From the NCBI RefSeq assembly GCF_000384035.1, contig NZ_KB913024.1, forward strand, positions 1,707,087 to 1,771,086: a stretch of 64,000 nt of DNA. Direction: 5' to 3'. The number at the start of each line of letters is the position of its first letter. The stretch's first letter is position 1. This document shows, piece after piece, positions 1 to 11,855 of this stretch. This DNA is from Actinopolyspora mortivallis DSM 44261. GTDB taxonomy: Bacteria; Actinomycetota; Actinomycetes; Mycobacteriales; Pseudonocardiaceae. A program made the position numbers and the translations under genes. A model generated the notes under the pieces. It was not told where the DNA came from. It made no database searches and saw only the letters and a program-made list of their open reading frames with translations.

Positions 1-988
<988 letters not shown>

Positions 989-1103
989 AACACCCACACC
1001 CCACCCCCGCGCTCGCCACCACTACACAGCCTCAACCACCCACCCCCCAACAAGGGGCACCACAACTCCATACAACACACGCCCCCGCCCCCCCGTGGCG
1101 GCG

Positions 1104-1223
1104 GGGTCGGTGGCCACAGCGGAGCGGGACACGCCCGGACCCATCCCGAACCCGGCAGCTAAGCCCTCCAGCGCCCGACCTACTGCACCCCCACGAGTGC
1201 GGGAACCACGGACACCGCCGACC
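1104..1223 (+). rRNA. 5S ribosomal RNA
   Basis: It has the usual actinobacterial 5S core (GGCCACAGCGG, CCCATCCCGAACCCGG, AGCTAAGCCCTCCAGCGC). The ends are set by the terminal helix, in which bases around 1103-1113 pair with about 1215-1225. It lies about 115 bases after the 23S gene, as expected for the last gene of an rrn operon. The spacer between them is C-rich and shows no tRNA. No clear intrinsic terminator follows, so the exact transcript end is not visible. Confidence 0.93.
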
Positions 1224-1291
1224 CCCCCACCACACCCACCCCCGACATCCCCTTTCTCTCCCGGCAACCTCCCGAAGCGGACCCGACCGCG

Positions 1292-1321
1292 GTGATGCCT
1301 GTGTGCTCGGGCGGTTAGGCT
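1292..1321 (+). promoter_or_regulatory. Possible sigma70-type promoter for the TPR gene
   Basis: A TAGGCT -10 element (1316-1321) lies 18 bases after a weak GTGATG -35 (1292-1297) and about 35 bases before the GTG start at 1357. The same -10 hexamer occurs before the parA-like gene. The -35 is poor, so this is tentative. Confidence 0.25.
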
Positions 1322-1356
1322 GGTGTTGTTCGTTCTCATGAGTTTCGGGAGGTCCG

Positions 1357-2535
1357 GTGTCTGATTCTGACGACAGGCGTGGTTCTCGGAGTCGAGGAAG
1401 TGGCACCGGTGATTCCGCCGGTCGTGGCAAACCTCCGAGGAACAAGGAATCCCGTCCGAACGGCGGAAATCGGAAACCACAGAATCGGGACAAGCCCGCC
1501 GGAGCCGACCGGAACGGACGTTTTCCCAAGAACGAACGCGATCACCGTGATCGTGCCCGCGGAGGTCCCCAACAGCGGGACCGCCACGACAGCAGACGCA
1601 ACGAGCGTACGGACCGGAACCGACGAGAGCGCGCGGACTCCTTCCGTGACTCCGAGAAGCGGGCCGCGGGCAGGGGCCGTCCCCGGCGCGGAGAGAACTC
1701 CCGTGGGAACAAGGAGTTCTCGGAGCGCGACGAGTCCCGTCCGAGGGCCCCGAAGCTGCCACCCGACGTGGATGTCTCCCAGCTGGATCCGGAAGTACGC
1801 CGGGACTTCCGGTCGTTGCCGAAAATGGTGGCCGAGGACGTGGGTGCTCACGTGGTGGCATCCGGTATGCTGCTCGACTCCGAGCCTGAGAAGGCCCTGG
1901 AGCACGCACGCTACGCGAGGAAGAAGGCCTCACGAACTCCGGCGGCGCGCGAAGCCAACGGTGTCACGGCCTACCACGTGGGCAACTGGAGCGAGGCACT
2001 GTCGGAGTTGCGTGCGGCGCGTCGAATGGGCGGGCAGTCCCACTTGGCGATGATCGCCGACTGTGAACGTGCGATGGGGCGACCCCAGCGTGCTCTGGAA
2101 CTGCTCCGTTCCGAGGAAACCAACCGTCTTCCCAAGGACGAGGAGATCGAGCTACGGATCGTCGCGGCCGGAGCACGCCGTGATCTGGGGCAGCTCGAGG
2201 CCGCCGTGGTCAGTCTGCAGCTCCCCGAGCTCGATCCGAGGCAGCGGAATCCGTGGAGTGCGCGGCTGTTCTACGCCTATGCCGACAACCTGGTCGCGGT
2301 GGGGCGTAACGAGGAAGCTTTCACCTGGTTCGTCCACGCGGCGAATGCCGACGACGAGGAAGCCACCGACGCTCCCGAACGGTTGGACGAACTGGTTCCC
2401 CTGCTCGGAGGTACCGAGGAGGCCGAGAGACTGGTGGAACAGGTGGACGTCGACGCTGCCGAGCGACGTCCCGATGAAGAGGGAACGAGCGGACAACGAC
2501 CCGCGCACGACGTCGATCTGGGTGTCTGGGACTGA
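1357..2535 (+). CDS. Tetratricopeptide-repeat protein with Arg-rich N-terminal tail
   Basis: This 392-residue protein has two parts. Residues 1 to about 125 are very rich in Arg, Gly, Asp, Asn and Ser with no hydrophobic core, so this part is probably disordered and could bind RNA. Residues from about 130 onward form a helical TPR-like domain (EKALEHARYARKK, WSEALSELRAARR, GRPQRALELL). By position it matches M. tuberculosis Rv1691, the TPR protein before the HAD phosphatase and tlyA. The GTG start at 1357 is supported by CGGGAGGT at 1347-1354. The function of this family is unknown. The gene directly follows the rRNA operon here. The assignment as a real gene is firm, but any ribosome-linked role is only a guess. 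Confidence 0.85.
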   Translation: MSDSDDRRGSRSRGSGTGDSAGRGKPPRNKESRPNGGNRKPQNRDKPAGADRNGRFPKNERDHRDRARGGPQQRDRHDSRRNERTDRNRRERADSFRDSEKRAAGRGRPRRGENSRGNKEFSERDESRPRAPKLPPDVDVSQLDPEVRRDFRSLPKMVAEDVGAHVVASGMLLDSEPEKALEHARYARKKASRTPAAREANGVTAYHVGNWSEALSELRAARRMGGQSHLAMIADCERAMGRPQRALELLRSEETNRLPKDEEIELRIVAAGARRDLGQLEAAVVSLQLPELDPRQRNPWSARLFYAYADNLVAVGRNEEAFTWFVHAANADDEEATDAPERLDELVPLLGGTEEAERLVEQVDVDAAERRPDEEGTSGQRPAHDVDLGVWD

Positions 2536-2648
2536 TCCACGTTTTCCGGAATCCGACCGCTGACTGAGGATCCTTGTCAAGGTTCCTCGGTAGCGGACGC
2601 CTCCGGGCAGGATTCCGAGTGGTGGCGGTGGAGGCGAGTGGGGCACGT

Positions 2649-3689
2649 ATGCTGGCCGAAGACTACGACGCGTTGTTACTGGATCTGGACGGCACCGTGT
2701 ATCGGGGAGGAACCCCCGTCGCGGGAGCCGTCCCGACGCTCTCGCGACTGAGAGCCATGCCGGTATCGGTCCGCTATGTGACCAACAACGCGTCGAACCG
2801 TCCCGAACAGGTGGCCGAGAAACTGAACTCCATGTCGATACCGGCTACTTCCTCCGACGTGAGCACCAGCGCTCAGGCGGGCGCGGCGTTGCTGGCCGAG
2901 CGGCTCACCGCCGGGGACTCCGTGCTGGTGCTCGGCACCGAGGCGTTGGCAGAGGAAGTGGTTTCCCGGGGACTACGCCCCGTCCGTAGCGCGGACGAGA
3001 CACCTGTCGGGGTTTTGCAGGGACATTCCGAGGCGACGGCCTGGAGAGACCTCGCCGAGGCCTGCCTGGCGATCCGTGCCGGGGCTGTCTGGGTGGCCTG
3101 TAACAGGGACACCACTCTGCCCACCGAACGTGGTGAGCTCCCGGGCAATGGTGCCTTGGTGGCCGCTCTCGAAGTGGCGACCGGACGTAGCCCGGTGGTG
3201 GCGGGCAAACCCGAGAAGCCGCTCCTGAGCCATGCCGCCGTCGGAACGACGAAACCGTTGTTCGTCGGGGACCGGTTGGAAACGGACACGGCCGGGGCAC
3301 GAGGGGCGGACATGTGCTCGATGTTGGTGCTGACCGGTGTGAGCGGGGCCGCTGACGTGCTGGCCGCCCCTCCCGAAGCCCGTCCCGACTATCTGGCTGC
3401 CGACCTGACGGCGCTGTGCGCTCCCGTCGAGGAGTCGGCGATCACGCCCCAACCGGAGTGGAAGGCCGAGGTGACCGGGGACGGGATGACGTTGAGCGCC
3501 CCGGAAGCGCGGCACCGCCGGGAGCAGGCCTCTCGGCAGGCTTCCCCACGGGAGGACCTGGCCGCCTTGCGGAGCCTGTGCGCCGTGTGGTGGAGCGCCG
3601 CGGGCGGACCGGTGCGGGTGCGTTCCGGGGATCGCCGGGCGCAGCGAGCGCTGTACCGTTTGGGACTGGACAGCGGCACCGACCGCTGA
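2649..3689 (+). CDS. HAD-superfamily (IIA) sugar-phosphate phosphatase
   Basis: This 346-residue cytoplasmic phosphatase belongs to the NagD/glycerol-3-phosphate phosphatase group (compare Rv1692). Motif I (LLLDLDGTVYRGG, about residues 8-20) holds the nucleophile and acid-base aspartates. A threonine-type motif II (YVTNNASNRP) follows, and the motif III/IV region (KPEKPLL, FVGDRLETD) lies near residues 185-215. After the HAD fold there is a C-terminal extension of about 90 residues ending in a small Trp- and Arg-rich helical segment, which related actinobacterial proteins also carry. I chose ATG 2649 because GGAGGCGAG lies about 10 bases upstream and it gives the family N-terminus. An in-frame TTG at 2574 would add 25 residues. 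In this family the substrate is often glycerol-3-phosphate, but that is not proven here. Confidence 0.85.
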   Translation: MLAEDYDALLLDLDGTVYRGGTPVAGAVPTLSRLRAMPVSVRYVTNNASNRPEQVAEKLNSMSIPATSSDVSTSAQAGAALLAERLTAGDSVLVLGTEALAEEVVSRGLRPVRSADETPVGVLQGHSEATAWRDLAEACLAIRAGAVWVACNRDTTLPTERGELPGNGALVAALEVATGRSPVVAGKPEKPLLSHAAVGTTKPLFVGDRLETDTAGARGADMCSMLVLTGVSGAADVLAAPPEARPDYLAADLTALCAPVEESAITPQPEWKAEVTGDGMTLSAPEARHRREQASRQASPREDLAALRSLCAVWWSAAGGPVRVRSGDRRAQRALYRLGLDSGTDR

Positions 3690-3880
3690 TCCACGGGCGC
3701 GCCGGCGGAGTGCTCCGTGGTGTTCGGTGCCGCCTCGTGGTGACGTTTCGCTCGTGCCCGGTTGCCGTCGTCATCCGATAGCGTGGTGGTGTCGTTCACG
3801 ACTCCCGAACTCTTTCCGGGGGTGGCTTTCGGGTGTTGTGATTGGTGTCACTGTTTTGGCGTGGACGAGGCGGGAAACCG

Positions 3881-4123
3881 ATGGATTCTACGGGACACTC
3901 CGAGGGAGAGGCGGACGGGCTCGCCGAGCCCGCTGACGCGACCACGGAGGGGGTTCGTGCGGCTGAGGCGAACGTCCGGCAACGTATGCGGGGATTGGAC
4001 GAGCTGGACGAACTGCCTGTTTCCGAGCATGTCGCCAGGTTCGAAGCGGTGCACGAGGCGCTGACGCACGCCTTGAACCGGGCCGACGAACTGTTGTCCG
4101 GAGCTAGTGGTAGCGGGAGTTGA
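3881..4123 (+). CDS. Small conserved acidic protein of the tlyA-nadK-recN locus
   Basis: This is an 80-residue acidic protein with an N-terminal Glu/Asp/Ala-rich stretch and an amphipathic helical C-terminal half (HVARFEAVHEALTHALNRADELL). It has no cysteines, signal peptide or membrane segment. The position between the HAD phosphatase and tlyA matches the small hypothetical gene Rv1693. ATG 3881 is preceded by GAGGCGGGA. The stop is only 4 bases before the tlyA start, so the two are probably translated together. Function is unknown. Confidence 0.7.
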   Translation: MDSTGHSEGEADGLAEPADATTEGVRAAEANVRQRMRGLDELDELPVSEHVARFEAVHEALTHALNRADELLSGASGSGS

Positions 4124-4127
4124 GGCG

Positions 4128-5012
4128 GTGCCTCGCAAAGCACGGTTGGACGCGGAACTCGTACGGCGCAAGCTCGCGCGTTCCCGGGAGCACGCCGCCG
4201 AACTGATTTCCGAAGGGCGGGTCACGGTTCGTGGCTTCGTGGCCCACAAGGCCGCGACCTCGGTGGAGGAGGATGCCTCGATCGTCGTAGCCCAGGATCT
4301 CGAGGACCCGAAATGGGTCTCGCGAGGTGCCCACAAGCTGTTGGGGGCACTCGAAGTGTTCGGCGCTGACGGGCTCGGAGTGGAAGGGCGTCGGTGTCTG
4401 GACGCGGGATCCTCCACGGGAGGTTTCACCGACGTGCTGCTGCGCGGTGGCGCCCGTGAGGTCATCGCCGTCGACGTCGGTTACGGGCAGTTGGACTGGA
4501 AGCTGCGCACCGACGAGCGGGTCGTGGTTCGTGAGCGGAAGAACGTGCGGCACCTGGAGCGCGCGGACGTGGGCGAACCCGTGGATCTGGTGGTGGCGGA
4601 TCTCTCCTTCATCTCGTTGCGGTTGATCCTTCCCGCGCTCAGTGAGTGTGTGCACCAGGACTCCGACCTGGTGCTCATGGTCAAGCCGCAGTTCGAGGTG
4701 GGCAAGGAGCGTCTCGGCACGGGGGGCGTGGTGCGGGATCCGGCGCTGCGCGCCGAGGCGGTGCTCGGAGTGATCGCCACCGCCGCCGAGCACGAGCTTC
4801 GTCCGCAGGCGGTGACGGCGAGTCCGTTGCCCGGTCCCTCGGGCAACGTGGAGTACTTCGTGTGGCTGAATCAGCGGGTCCGTGCGGACGGCCCCGACGT
4901 GACCACCATGGTGACGGAGGCGGTCACCTCCTCCCCCGGCGAGCAGCGGGCGGGAGGGCAGACGGCCGAGCGGACGTCGGAGCGAGTGGGTGGAAAGGGG
5001 GGCGCTCCGTGA
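4128..5012 (+). CDS. tlyA: TlyA-type 16S/23S rRNA 2'-O-methyltransferase
   Basis: It probably methylates 2'-O of C1409 in 16S rRNA and C1920 in 23S rRNA, modifications needed for capreomycin and viomycin sensitivity. The N-terminus is an S4 RNA-binding domain (PRKARLDAELVRRKLARSR to about residue 60). This is followed by an FtsJ/RrmJ-like SAM domain (LDAGSSTGGFTDVLL, about residues 85-99; VDVGYGQLDW; VVADLSFISLRL; MVKPQFE). At 294 residues it is about 25 longer than M. tuberculosis TlyA because of a Ser/Gly/Glu-rich tail. GTG 4128 is preferred to GTG 4107 because it gives the family N-terminus and has GGGAG upstream. Its stop overlaps the nadK start (GTGA). Confidence 0.95.
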   Translation: MPRKARLDAELVRRKLARSREHAAELISEGRVTVRGFVAHKAATSVEEDASIVVAQDLEDPKWVSRGAHKLLGALEVFGADGLGVEGRRCLDAGSSTGGFTDVLLRGGAREVIAVDVGYGQLDWKLRTDERVVVRERKNVRHLERADVGEPVDLVVADLSFISLRLILPALSECVHQDSDLVLMVKPQFEVGKERLGTGGVVRDPALRAEAVLGVIATAAEHELRPQAVTASPLPGPSGNVEYFVWLNQRVRADGPDVTTMVTEAVTSSPGEQRAGGQTAERTSERVGGKGGAP

Positions 5013-5902
5013 CTCGCGACGTTCTTCTCGTGGTTCACACCGGCAGGCAGTACAACCTAGGCACCGCGGAGAAGGTCGCGGGCAGGCTGATCGGGGCCGG
5101 AATGCGGGTCAGGGTGCTCGCCGAGGAGGCTCCTCAGCTCAGCCCCGCCTGTTACAGCGTGGTGGTGGCTCCCGGGCCGTTGGCGGCCGAGGGCACCGAA
5201 CTGGTTCTGGTGCTGGGTGGGGACGGGACACTGTTGCGCGCCGCCGAGCTGGCCAGAATGGCCGGGGTGCCAGTGTTCGGAGTGAACCTCGGCAGGGTCG
5301 GTTTCCTCGCCGGAGCCGACTTCGACGCCCTGGACGAGGCGGTCGACGCCGTGGTGGAGGGGCGCTACCACGTCGACGAGCGGATGACCATCGACGTCAC
5401 GGCCAGACTCGGGAACCAGGTGCTCGCCACGACCTGGGCACTCAACGAGGCCAGCGTCGAGAAGAGCAGCAGGGAGCGCATTCTGGACGTGGTTGTGGAG
5501 GTGGACGGTCACCCGGTTTCCACCTTCGGATGCGACGGGGTGCTGTGTTCCACCCCCACGGGCTCGACCGCCTATGCGTTCTCCGCCGGAGGCCCGGTGG
5601 TCTGGCCACAGGTGGAGGCGCTGCTGGTCGTACCGAGCAACGCCCACGCCCTGTTCGCCCGCCCCTTGGTGCTGGCCCGTGAGTCGGTGCTGGCGCTGGA
5701 GGTGGACCACAACGGGCACGACGCGGTGCTCTGCTGCGACGGTCAGCGGCATTTCGACCTTCCTGCCGGGGCACGGGTCGAGGTGTTGGCCTCGGAGAAT
5801 CCCTTGCGGTTGGTGCGGTTGCACGACACCTCGTTCACGGATCGTCTGGTACGCAAGTTCGAGCTCCCCGTGCAGGGCTGGCGGGGTCCGGTTTCCGAAT
5901 AG
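5009..5902 (+). CDS. nadK: NAD kinase
   Basis: It phosphorylates NAD+ to NADP+ with ATP or polyphosphate. The 297-residue protein has the NAD-kinase signature GGDGT near residue 70, the conserved NLGRVGFLA segment, LNEASVEKSSRERIL, and the STPTGSTAYAFSAGGP motif that binds the nicotinamide nucleotide. The GTG start overlaps the tlyA stop by 4 bases and is preceded by GGAAAGGGGGG. A longer open frame upstream is antisense-free but runs inside tlyA and was not used. This tlyA-nadK-recN order is the standard actinobacterial arrangement. Confidence 0.96.
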   Translation: MTRDVLLVVHTGRQYNLGTAEKVAGRLIGAGMRVRVLAEEAPQLSPACYSVVVAPGPLAAEGTELVLVLGGDGTLLRAAELARMAGVPVFGVNLGRVGFLAGADFDALDEAVDAVVEGRYHVDERMTIDVTARLGNQVLATTWALNEASVEKSSRERILDVVVEVDGHPVSTFGCDGVLCSTPTGSTAYAFSAGGPVVWPQVEALLVVPSNAHALFARPLVLARESVLALEVDHNGHDAVLCCDGQRHFDLPAGARVEVLASENPLRLVRLHDTSFTDRLVRKFELPVQGWRGPVSE

Positions 5903-6015
5903 TCGTCGTTGTCGTCCGCTGCGCCGAGGGAGTCGCTGCCGTTCTCGCCACGGGGAACGCGGCACGGGTGAGCCGGGGCCCCCGAACCAGGTCGATTCCC
6001 GCTAGGGTGCGTGCT

Positions 6016-7794
6016 GTGTTGGCGGAGATGCACATCCAAGGCTTGGGCGTGATCGACGGGGCCACTCTCGAGCTGCACCCCGGTCTGACCGTGGTCACCG
6101 GTGAAACGGGAGCGGGAAAGACCATGGTGGTCACCGGCCTGCACCTGTTGGGCGGGGGGCGTGCGGACAGTTCTCGCGTGCGTTCCGGGGCCGCACGCGC
6201 CGTGGTGGAGGGGCGCTTCACTCTGGCACCGGACTCCCCGGCGGCCGAGGTCGCCGCAGAGGCGGGAGCGGAACCGGACGAGGACGGAAGCCTGATCGCC
6301 GTGCGCAGTGTCAACGCGCAGGGACGGTCCCGCGCGCATCTCGGGGGGCGTTCGGTTCCGAACGCGGTGCTGTCCGAGCTCGCGGACCAAGTGCTGGCGG
6401 TGCACGGGCAGAACGACCAGCTTCGCCTGTTACGCCCCGGCGAGCAGCGCGGCGCGTTGGACAGGTTCGCCGGCCGCGCCGTGGAGGAGCCGTTGGCCGA
6501 GTACCGACGGGTCCGACGGGAGTGGCTCGATGTGGTGCGGGAGCTTTCCGACCGTAGGGAGCGCTCACGGGAGCTCGAACGGGAGGCGGACCTGCTGCGT
6601 CACGGTCTTTCCGAGATAGAGCACGCCGATCCGCGTCCGGGGGAGGATGTGGAACTGGTGGAGCGGGCACGGAGGCTTTCCGACATCGACCGGCTGCGCG
6701 AGATCGCCTCGGACGCGTTGTCCGCGGTCAGTGGCGCGACCGAGGAGAGTCCCGACGACACCGGGGCGGTGACGCTGGTCGGGCAGGCCAGACGGTCTCT
6801 CGGAGGGGCGGAGGATCCGCGGCTGCGTGAACTCGAAGGACGGCTCTCGGAGGCCGCCGCGGTGCTCAGCGACGTCGGTGCGGAGCTGAGTTCCTACCTG
6901 GACGACTTGCAGGCGGACCCGGCCGAGCTGGAGCGGATTCTGTCCCGCCAGGCGGAACTCAAGCAGTTGACCAGGAAATACGCCGAGGACATCGACGGTG
7001 TTCTCGCCTGGGCCGAACAGGCACGGGGGCGGCTTCAGGGGATGGACACCTCCGAGGAGGCCCTCGCCGAGCTGGCCGCGCACCGGGACCGGTTGGCCGA
7101 ACAGCTCGTCACGCACGCGCGTGCCCTCACGGCTGCCCGTGTGGAGGCGGCGCGGCGGTTGTCCGAGGCGGTCACCGAGGAACTGGCGGGACTGGCCATG
7201 GCCCAGGCCGAGTTCGAGGTGGTGGTGCGCCCACAGCTGGCCGGGGCCGGGGGGCAGGAGTCGATCGTGGTGGACGGACAGGAGCTGCACGCCGGCTCCG
7301 AGGGGGTCGACGAGGTGGAGATGCGACTGCGCGCCCACGGTGGGGCGCCGCCGCTTCCGCTGCACAAGGGAGCCTCGGGGGGAGAGCTTTCTCGCGTGAT
7401 GCTCGGTCTGGAGGTGGTGCTGGCCGACGCCGACACCGTTCCCACTCTCGTCTTCGACGAGGTCGACGCCGGAGTGGGCGGACGAGCGGCGGTGGAGATC
7501 GGACGCAGGCTCGCGCGGCTGGCCCGTAGCCACCAGGTGGTGGTGGTGACCCATCTGCCGCAGGTGGCCGCCTACGCCGACCGGCATCTCGTGGTGGACA
7601 AGGCGCAGGAGACCACCGGTTTCACCCACAGTGACGTGCGCATCGTTTCCGACGAGCAGCGGGTTTCCGAACTCGCACGGATGCTGGCCGGTCTGGATTC
7701 CACCGAGACCGGACGTGCCCACGCCGAGGAACTGTTGTCCGTGGCCGACCGGTACAAGTCCGAGTGCGGAGCGCGGAGCTCGGCGGGAGGGTGA
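6016..7794 (+). CDS. recN: DNA repair protein RecN
   Basis: RecN is an SMC-like ATPase that acts at double-strand breaks. The protein of about 592 residues starts with the ABC-type head and Walker A (TGETGAGKT, about residues 30-38). It then has long charged coiled-coil segments (roughly residues 160-370) and returns to the C-terminal head with the signature KGASGGELSRVMLGLE and Walker B (TLVFDEVDAGVGG). A D-loop/H-loop region VVVTHLPQVAAYAD follows. GTG 6016 is chosen because LAEMHIQGLGVID matches family N-termini. A TAGGGT hexamer ends 7 bases before this start, so leaderless translation is possible. No LexA box of the actinobacterial GAAC-N4-GTTC type was found upstream. Confidence 0.95.
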   Translation: MLAEMHIQGLGVIDGATLELHPGLTVVTGETGAGKTMVVTGLHLLGGGRADSSRVRSGAARAVVEGRFTLAPDSPAAEVAAEAGAEPDEDGSLIAVRSVNAQGRSRAHLGGRSVPNAVLSELADQVLAVHGQNDQLRLLRPGEQRGALDRFAGRAVEEPLAEYRRVRREWLDVVRELSDRRERSRELEREADLLRHGLSEIEHADPRPGEDVELVERARRLSDIDRLREIASDALSAVSGATEESPDDTGAVTLVGQARRSLGGAEDPRLRELEGRLSEAAAVLSDVGAELSSYLDDLQADPAELERILSRQAELKQLTRKYAEDIDGVLAWAEQARGRLQGMDTSEEALAELAAHRDRLAEQLVTHARALTAARVEAARRLSEAVTEELAGLAMAQAEFEVVVRPQLAGAGGQESIVVDGQELHAGSEGVDEVEMRLRAHGGAPPLPLHKGASGGELSRVMLGLEVVLADADTVPTLVFDEVDAGVGGRAAVEIGRRLARLARSHQVVVVTHLPQVAAYADRHLVVDKAQETTGFTHSDVRIVSDEQRVSELARMLAGLDSTETGRAHAEELLSVADRYKSECGARSSAGG

Positions 7795-7874
7795 CGCCCC
7801 CGGAAGGGGGTTGTCGCGGCGGGTGTTCGGCGTGGCGTGGAAACTCCGGGTGTTCGTTTTGTCACCATCGGTGT

Positions 7875-9068
7875 ATGCGACTCACTGACCTGCTCGGAAG
7901 CCAGCAGGAAACCTTGCCGGGCATCGTCGGAACCGCTCGGGTGCAGCGGCGGGACGGTGAACTCCCGCCACGTATCGCGCCGCGGGACATCGTGTTCCTC
8001 GACCGGGTCGATCTGGACCGTCGAACGGCGGAGGTGATCGTCGAGTGCGAGGCGTCCGCGGTGATCAACGCCTCCTCCTCCATCTCGGGGAAGTATCCGA
8101 ATCTCGGTCCCGAGGTCCTGCTGGCCGCCGGGGTCACGTTGATCGACGACGTGGGTCGGGAGGTGCTGCACCGGATTCGGGACGGGGCCACCGTGCGGCT
8201 GCACAGCGGAGGGGTGTTCCTCCGCGACAAGAAGGGGGAGCAGCTGATCGTCCACGGTTCGGAGCAGCGGTCCGACACCGTGGCGGCCCGCATGAGCGAG
8301 GCCAAGTCCGCGATGCGGGCACGGATCGAGGATTTCGCGGTGAACTCGGTCGAGTTCCTGCGCCGGGAACGCATGCTCGTGCTGGACGGGATCGGGGTTC
8401 CCGAGCTCAGGGTCGACATGTCGGGACGGCACGTGCTGGTGCTGGCTCCGGGGGAAGGGCACGACACCGAGCTGCGTCGACTGCGACGTTACATCCGCGA
8501 GTGTTCTCCCCTGCTGGTGGGAGTGGGCAAGGGCGCCGAGACGCTGCACTCCGCCGGCCTGAAACCGGACGTGGTCGTGGGAGATCCCACCTCGGTGGAC
8601 GAGCGGGCCCTCGGTGCCGCGGCGGAGGTGGTCATCCCGGCGGGAACGGACGGGAGCGCTCCGGGAACGGAGCGAATCCGGCAGTTGGGGCTCGGCGCGG
8701 TGACCTTTCCCGCCGGAGGCAATCCGGAGGACCTCGCGTTGTTGCTGGCTGACGTGCACGGTGCCTCCCTCGTGGTGACCGCCGGGTTCAGGGCCACCCT
8801 CGACGAGTTCCTGGACGCGCGGCGGGCGCGGTCCAACCCGTCCACCTTTCTGATCCGGATGCGGCTGGGGGGCAAGGTGGTGGACGGTGCCGCCGTGCCG
8901 GAACTCGAGCGGGCTCGCCGTTCGAACGTGATGGTGCTCCTGCTGGTTCTCGGAACGCTGCTGGCGGGGTTCCTCGCTGTGGCGTTGTACGGGGAGGGGC
9001 CCCGGTTCACGTTCCTGTGGGGGTTCGCGGAGTCCGTGCTCGAGTTCGGTCGGGGGCTGCTTCCGTGA
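7875..9068 (+). CDS. steA: SteA-like membrane-anchored cell-division protein
   Basis: The 397-residue protein corresponds to Rv1697 and to corynebacterial SteA, a cytokinetic-ring protein that works with SteB. The N-terminal half contains DIVFLDRVDLD and a conserved VINASSSISGKYPNLGP stretch. The middle resembles a thiamin-pyrophosphokinase-type nucleotide-binding fold (GVGKGAETL, GDPTSVDERAL). Near the C-terminus there is one clear membrane helix (VMVLLLVLGTLLAGFLAVAL) with a short tail. ATG 7875 follows the last recN codon by 80 bases. In M. tuberculosis the next gene would be mctB (Rv1698), but here it is missing and a terminator-like hairpin and pyrG follow. Confidence 0.85.
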   Translation: MRLTDLLGSQQETLPGIVGTARVQRRDGELPPRIAPRDIVFLDRVDLDRRTAEVIVECEASAVINASSSISGKYPNLGPEVLLAAGVTLIDDVGREVLHRIRDGATVRLHSGGVFLRDKKGEQLIVHGSEQRSDTVAARMSEAKSAMRARIEDFAVNSVEFLRRERMLVLDGIGVPELRVDMSGRHVLVLAPGEGHDTELRRLRRYIRECSPLLVGVGKGAETLHSAGLKPDVVVGDPTSVDERALGAAAEVVIPAGTDGSAPGTERIRQLGLGAVTFPAGGNPEDLALLLADVHGASLVVTAGFRATLDEFLDARRARSNPSTFLIRMRLGGKVVDGAAVPELERARRSNVMVLLLVLGTLLAGFLAVALYGEGPRFTFLWGFAESVLEFGRGLLP

Positions 9069-9099
9069 GGGAGTCGGTCGCGTACCTCGCCCCGAGTGC

Positions 9100-9134
9100 G
9101 CCGGGCGGCGTGTGGTAGGTGACAGCCGCCCGGC
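9100..9134 (+). terminator. Strong hairpin after steA
   Basis: A perfect 10-bp stem (GCCGGGCGGC at 9100-9109 and GCCGCCCGGC at 9125-9134) with a 15-base loop lies 32 bases after the steA stop. It has no T-run, as is common for actinobacterial terminators. Confidence 0.55.
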
Positions 9135-11124
<1,990 letters not shown>

Positions 11125-11132
11125 GGAGCACG

Positions 11133-11801
11133 ATGTCCCCCAACCTCGGGTCCGCGGAAGGTCCGGTCAACCGGACGGACGGACGACACCGGTTCGACAC
11201 ACTGTCCAGTTCCGACGTCTACGTCGGCACCATTCTGGCGCTGCGCAGTGATGAGGTCGCCATGCCGGGGGGAGGACGCTCCCGCAGGGAGGTGGTCGAA
11301 CACCCCGGTGCGGTCGCGGTGGTCGCCTTGGACGAGCACGACAGGGTGGTCCTCGTCCACCAGTACCGCTATCCGCTGGGCAGAAGGCTGTGGGAGTTGC
11401 CGGCGGGGTTGCTCGACGTGGCGGGGGAGGATCCCCTGCACACCGCACGGCGTGAACTGGCCGAGGAGGTCGGCCTGGCGGCGGAGGAGTGGTCGGTGCT
11501 GGTGGACGTGGCGGCCTCTCCCGGGTTCACCGACCAGGCCGAACGGGTCTATCTCGCCCGGGGGCTCTCCGAGGTCGGTCGACCCGAACCGGTTTCCGAC
11601 GAGGAGGCCGACCTCGTGGTGCGCCGGACGGAACTGGATCGAGCCGTCGAAGCCGTTTTCGCCGGTGAGATCGTGAACGCACCGGCCGTTTCCGGGCTGT
11701 TGGCGGCTCAGGCCGTGCGGGACGGACGGATGGTACCCAGGAGCAGCGAGGCGGAGTGGACGGACCGTCCGAGACGGTTCGCGGCGCGGGGGCGGGACTG
11801 A
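11133..11801 (+). CDS. NUDIX hydrolase, ADP-ribose pyrophosphatase type
   Basis: It probably hydrolyses ADP-ribose to AMP and ribose-5-phosphate (compare Rv1700). The 222-residue protein has the NUDIX box as E-x7-RELAEEVG-L around residues 95-115, preceded by the ELPAGLLDV segment typical of ADP-ribose pyrophosphatases. The N-terminal strand region (DVYVGTILALRSDEV) and the VHQYRYPLG segment also fit that group. The ATG start has GAGGAG 6 bases upstream, overlapping the pyrG stop, so it is likely co-translated with pyrG. Confidence 0.88.
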   Translation: MSPNLGSAEGPVNRTDGRHRFDTLSSSDVYVGTILALRSDEVAMPGGGRSRREVVEHPGAVAVVALDEHDRVVLVHQYRYPLGRRLWELPAGLLDVAGEDPLHTARRELAEEVGLAAEEWSVLVDVAASPGFTDQAERVYLARGLSEVGRPEPVSDEEADLVVRRTELDRAVEAVFAGEIVNAPAVSGLLAAQAVRDGRMVPRSSEAEWTDRPRRFAARGRD

Positions 11802-11855
11802 AGACGGCCCTGTTGACGGGGGCGTGTCGGTACGGTCGTTCGACGGAGCGTTTCC

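Noticed and set aside
2574-2648. The longer TTG start for the HAD phosphatase
   Set aside because: The extra 25 residues do not match family N-termini, and a better ribosome binding site precedes ATG 2649.
5968-6015. A possible LexA/SOS box before recN
   Set aside because: CGAACCAGGTCGATTC resembles only the left half of the GAAC-N4-GTTC consensus, and the right half does not match.
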